Assembly: GCF_020150455.1 (NCBI RefSeq)
Contig: NZ_CP083740.1
Span: 4,154,001 to 4,218,000 of the forward strand
DNA: 64,000 bases
Direction: 5' to 3'
Source of the DNA: Bremerella sp. TYQ1
GTDB lineage: Bacteria; Planctomycetota; Planctomycetia; Pirellulales; Pirellulaceae
The notes beneath the pieces are model-generated. The model did no database searches. It was not told the origin of the DNA and was given only the letters and a program-made list of their open reading frames with translations. The translations under genes and the position numbers were made by a program. Of this stretch, positions 61,588 to 64,000 are shown in pieces (the first letter of the stretch is position 1; each line of letters opens with the position of its first letter).

Positions 61588-62748
61588 CTAATTTCGATTC
61601 ACGCGCCAGACTAACGTCGCACCGATGGCGAAAAGCACCACGTTCGCAATCCAAACCGGTACGGCACCAAACGTTCCGTCACGAGCCGTTTGTTCGCCAA
61701 TCACCAGCAGCGGATAATACAGCAGCAAGATCGGAAGAAAGCAGGTAAAGAAGGTCGAGACGTTGTCGGATGACTTACGCCAAACGGCGACAGGGATTCC
61801 CATACACACAAAGCAGAACACACCAAACCCATTTGCCAGACGGCGTTGCCGTTCCGCTTGCAGGCGGTAAAGTCGTTTCTGATGTTCGTTGTGATGGTAT
61901 TCGGCGTTTTTGAGTTGTTCCGGGTCAGGATTCTCGCCGAGACTTTCGATGCTCGCCTTCGCTTCATCGATAATCTTCTTCTCGCGATCGATCTGCAGAG
62001 GTATCGCCCTGAGCGTCAAGTTGGCGGGGGAAGCACTGTCCTCGTTAATTTCGACCGAGTTCAGATGGTCGAGGTAAATCACACGTTCGTCCGGAAACTC
62101 GAACTTTCCTTCATCTCCAAACTCGACCGTTCCGTCACGGCAAATCAGCTGCAAGATGCCTGACTTTGGATCGGTTTGCAGTTCCGCCTCTTCGACTTCC
62201 AAATAGATGGAAGGCTGCGAATCGGTCGCGGCGACTTGGAACGTCGGGCTGATCAGCTTCCGGTCACGGACCGCTTTCACGGTAACCGAGAAGCCTGACA
62301 TCTTAAAGTTACGCTGCGTTCTGAGTACGCCATAGACGGTATCGTCCAGCGATTCGGCCACCACGCGGTGCAAGTTCGGTCGCGACCAAGCAGCGCAAGC
62401 GTCGTACATCCAGAACGTAAAAAAGCTTAGAAAGTAGGCCAGCGTCAGCACCGGCCACATCAGTTCCATCGGATTGATGCCGGCCGATTTGATCGCGGTA
62501 ATCTCGTTACTAGCCGCCATTCGTCCGAAGGTGGTACAAACGGCAAACAGCATGCAGCCAGGAATCGTATACCGCAACATCTCAGGGACGAAGTACGGCA
62601 ACATATTCAGAATGACATTCGGCGGCAGGCCCTTTTTGAGCCCTTCGTTTACGCCGCCACCAACAGTCATCAGCAGCACGGTGATACCGAGGCAGAGGAG
62701 GAAGACCTTGGTGATCTCCCACAGTACATACCTCTGAATCGTTGTCAT
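61588..62748 (-). CDS. LptF/LptG family permease
   Basis: A 386-residue protein of the lipopolysaccharide export permease family. Membrane segments lie at about residues 12-35, 52-75 and 95-115, followed by a beta-rich periplasmic domain (about 130-260, GVLRTQRNFKMSGFSVTVKAVRD... and RDGTVEFGDEGKFEFPD), and three more segments at the C-terminus. The N-terminal MTTIQRYVLWEITKVFLLCLGITVLL is the normal start. LptF/G with LptB drives lipid A-core export to the outer membrane. The second LptF/G partner is not in this window. It starts 17 bases after PAP2 and ends 10 bases before GT39, forming one operon. Confidence 0.92.
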   Translation of the reverse strand: MTTIQRYVLWEITKVFLLCLGITVLLMTVGGGVNEGLKKGLPPNVILNMLPYFVPEMLRYTIPGCMLFAVCTTFGRMAASNEITAIKSAGINPMELMWPVLTLAYFLSFFTFWMYDACAAWSRPNLHRVVAESLDDTVYGVLRTQRNFKMSGFSVTVKAVRDRKLISPTFQVAATDSQPSIYLEVEEAELQTDPKSGILQLICRDGTVEFGDEGKFEFPDERVIYLDHLNSVEINEDSASPANLTLRAIPLQIDREKKIIDEAKASIESLGENPDPEQLKNAEYHHNEHQKRLYRLQAERQRRLANGFGVFCFVCMGIPVAVWRKSSDNVSTFFTCFLPILLLYYPLLVIGEQTARDGTFGAVPVWIANVVLFAIGATLVWRVNRN

Positions 62749-62765
62749 GAGAACTCTGTGCTAAC

Positions 62766-63578
62766 TTAAGCGGCGGAAGTCTTATGGTTTTCGTCAGGGA
62801 TCACTTCGCCGCTCTCGTGCGAAAACGGCACCGTATCGGCCGTCTCGAAAGCCTGGGCAGTCGACTGCTTCCAGCCGTACATTCCCACGTACAAAGCGAG
62901 GCCGGTAAAGTAGACGATCGCCCCACTCCAAGCAATATCACTCAGGTAATGGCCACCCTCCGCGATGCGCGACAAACCGACACCTGCCCCGCACAACAGC
63001 CCACCGGCTAGTACGCACAGCGCTGCCGAGCGGTTCTTTCGTAGCAGTAGAAACGCCGGCAATAGAAAGACGAATCCCATCGAGGCATGCCCACTGGGAA
63101 ACGATTTCGCCATCTCGTAGGGGCCAATCGACGCGGGGGGAACATATTGATGCGCGCCACCGAAGGCGACCGTATCGCATGGGCGTGGTCGCCCCCAGTT
63201 TGGTTTCAGTACCGAATTAATCAGAATGCCAGGTCCAATAATGATTGCTAGCGAGCAGAACAACGCTCCCTTTCGCCAGCTTCTTATGGGTTTCAGTACG
63301 AAACTACCGACAAACGCCACGACGCTTGACACGCCGAATAGGATCGCCGGGATCGGACCGTAGTCGTAAATGATGTTGGCCAGCATCGTTTCGCGATAAG
63401 GAAACGGGTTCCCTTCCGGCCGAAAGAACTGATGCGTGGTGATCTGATCGAGCGGTGTGAAGTAACACAGCGTCGTGATCGCTAGCAAGCAGACCAGCGG
63501 AACGGAAACCATGGCTAGTAATAAGATCGCCAACGAATCTTGGGTTGGCGTCGGTACGTTTGCTCTGGATTGATGCAT
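62766..63578 (-). CDS. PAP2-type lipid phosphatase
   Basis: A 270-residue membrane phosphatase. The three PAP2 motifs are visible: KPNWGRPRP (K-x6-R-P), PSGHAS, and SRIAEGGHYLSD (S-R-x5-H-x3-D). About six membrane segments. Related LpxE/LpxF-like enzymes remove phosphate groups from lipid A; undecaprenyl-diphosphate phosphatases share the same motifs. The ATG at 63578 is preferred; an in-frame start 60 bases upstream (63638) adds a non-membrane leader and is possible. First gene of the operon with LptF/G and GT39, so lipid A remodelling is a reasonable guess. Confidence 0.88.
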   Translation of the reverse strand: MHQSRANVPTPTQDSLAILLLAMVSVPLVCLLAITTLCYFTPLDQITTHQFFRPEGNPFPYRETMLANIIYDYGPIPAILFGVSSVVAFVGSFVLKPIRSWRKGALFCSLAIIIGPGILINSVLKPNWGRPRPCDTVAFGGAHQYVPPASIGPYEMAKSFPSGHASMGFVFLLPAFLLLRKNRSAALCVLAGGLLCGAGVGLSRIAEGGHYLSDIAWSGAIVYFTGLALYVGMYGWKQSTAQAFETADTVPFSHESGEVIPDENHKTSAA

Positions 63579-63792
63579 CGTCGATGAGTCCGCTGCTGGC
63601 GGAAAAGGCAGAACCGTTCTGGTGTCTAATTTCTGCATCGACGAAGAAGCCTGAAGGATTGAAACGAATCGGAGCGGAAATCCGAATCGAATCGATGTCG
63701 AACGGAAAACTCAAAGGCGATCGCGTGCTAGTACTACCCTAGATTGGACTGCCAATGCAAGACACATCTGCAATCGTGCATTGCTAGCATGC

Positions 63793-64000
63793 TTACGAGA
63801 AAAACTGCGATACGACCAACGCAAGTCCGCCGAGCAAGATCACCACGCCGATTCCGCGCGAGACCTTCGAGGTTGGTTCAATCCAATGACCAATCCAAAT
63901 TCCGAGTGCCAATAGCAACGTCGCTCCGAGCAATAGCCCGGTAAGAAACGCCAGCGGCAATGAACCCAGTGGTGTCCCGGTACCATGGGCATAGCCATGA
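63793..64000 (-). CDS. HupE/UreJ-type membrane protein, C-terminal part
   Basis: The stop is at 63793-63795 on the minus strand, and the frame is open to the end of the window, so only 69 C-terminal residues are seen. They start with HGYAHGTGTP, the His-containing signature of HupE/UreJ proteins, followed by two membrane segments (LAFLTGLLLGATLLLALGIWIG and GIGVVILLGGLALVVS). HupE/UreJ proteins are Ni2+ permeases linked to hydrogenase or urease. The rest of the gene and its neighbours lie outside, so context cannot be checked. Identification rests on a short motif. Confidence 0.75.
   Translation of the reverse strand, partial: HGYAHGTGTPLGSLPLAFLTGLLLGATLLLALGIWIGHWIEPTSKVSRGIGVVILLGGLALVVSQFFS

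Noticed and set aside
1..64000. CRISPR arrays, rRNA, tRNA, prophage or integrase
   Set aside because: No repeat-spacer array, no tRNA TPsiC-like motif outside genes, and no phage or recombinase protein was found on either strand by eye.

Overview
This window looks like a chromosomal segment of a planctomycete, most likely from the Pirellulaceae (Blastopirellula/Bremerella/Rhodopirellula-like). That assignment is an inference from gene content. The window has three secreted sulfatases, three PQQ-type beta-propeller proteins, a prepilin-type DUF1559 protein followed by a small lipoprotein, a YfbK-type von Willebrand lipoprotein, a SUMF1-fold secreted protein, HEAT and LRR proteins, a lysine/alanine-rich histone H1-like protein, and a very cysteine-rich exported protein. 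Many products carry a signal peptide or lipobox. I see no phage, integrase, transposase, CRISPR array, rRNA or tRNA.

Layout. 1-8.5 kb: end of a DPFG-repeat protein, a large secreted PPC-domain protein, a SUMF1-like protein, a sulfatase, a small hypothetical, the Cys-rich protein (minus strand) and a cupin. 8.7-14.2 kb: two adjacent PQQ-propeller proteins (one with an EF-hand loop), then a receiver-like protein lacking the phospho-acceptor Asp, 2 nt before csaA. 14.2-16.9 kb: aguBA (agmatine to putrescine) divergent from bioD. 17-25 kb: VWA lipoprotein, DUF1559 protein plus lipoprotein, a large arylsulfatase, and an orphan siderophore-type binding protein. 25.5-30.6 kb: efp divergent from epmB (EF-P and its lysine-modification enzyme), and two tandem thioredoxin-fold paralogues. 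30.7-37.5 kb: third PQQ protein, an HExxH lipoprotein, a small membrane protein with a solute-binding lipoprotein, a DEAD-box helicase, and the histone-like protein. 38-45 kb: HEAT protein, aminotransferase, inositol-phosphate synthase, and a Na+/Ca2+ exchanger with an aldo/keto reductase. 45-51.7 kb: a region with MITE-like repeats, a CxxCH-LRR protein, a BRCT-MerR-TPR fusion, a sulfatase-CorA pair, and a small protein. 52-60 kb: a tightly packed plus-strand cluster (RDD, SpoIIM, membrane protein, DUF4129, DUF4350, MoxR, DUF58). 60-64 kb: a minus-strand envelope operon (PAP2, LptF/G, GT39) and the C-terminus of a HupE/UreJ-type protein.

The best candidates for something little described are the RDD-SpoIIM-DUF4129-DUF4350-MoxR-DUF58 cluster (a membrane/AAA+ machine of unknown job whose MoxR carries an N-terminal zinc ribbon), the Cys-rich exported protein as a possible disulfide-rich wall component, the BRCT-MerR-TPR fusion, and a family of short inverted-repeat elements (two copies of exactly 149 bp plus a 101-bp relative). 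All calls come from reading the sequence only; no database search was run.
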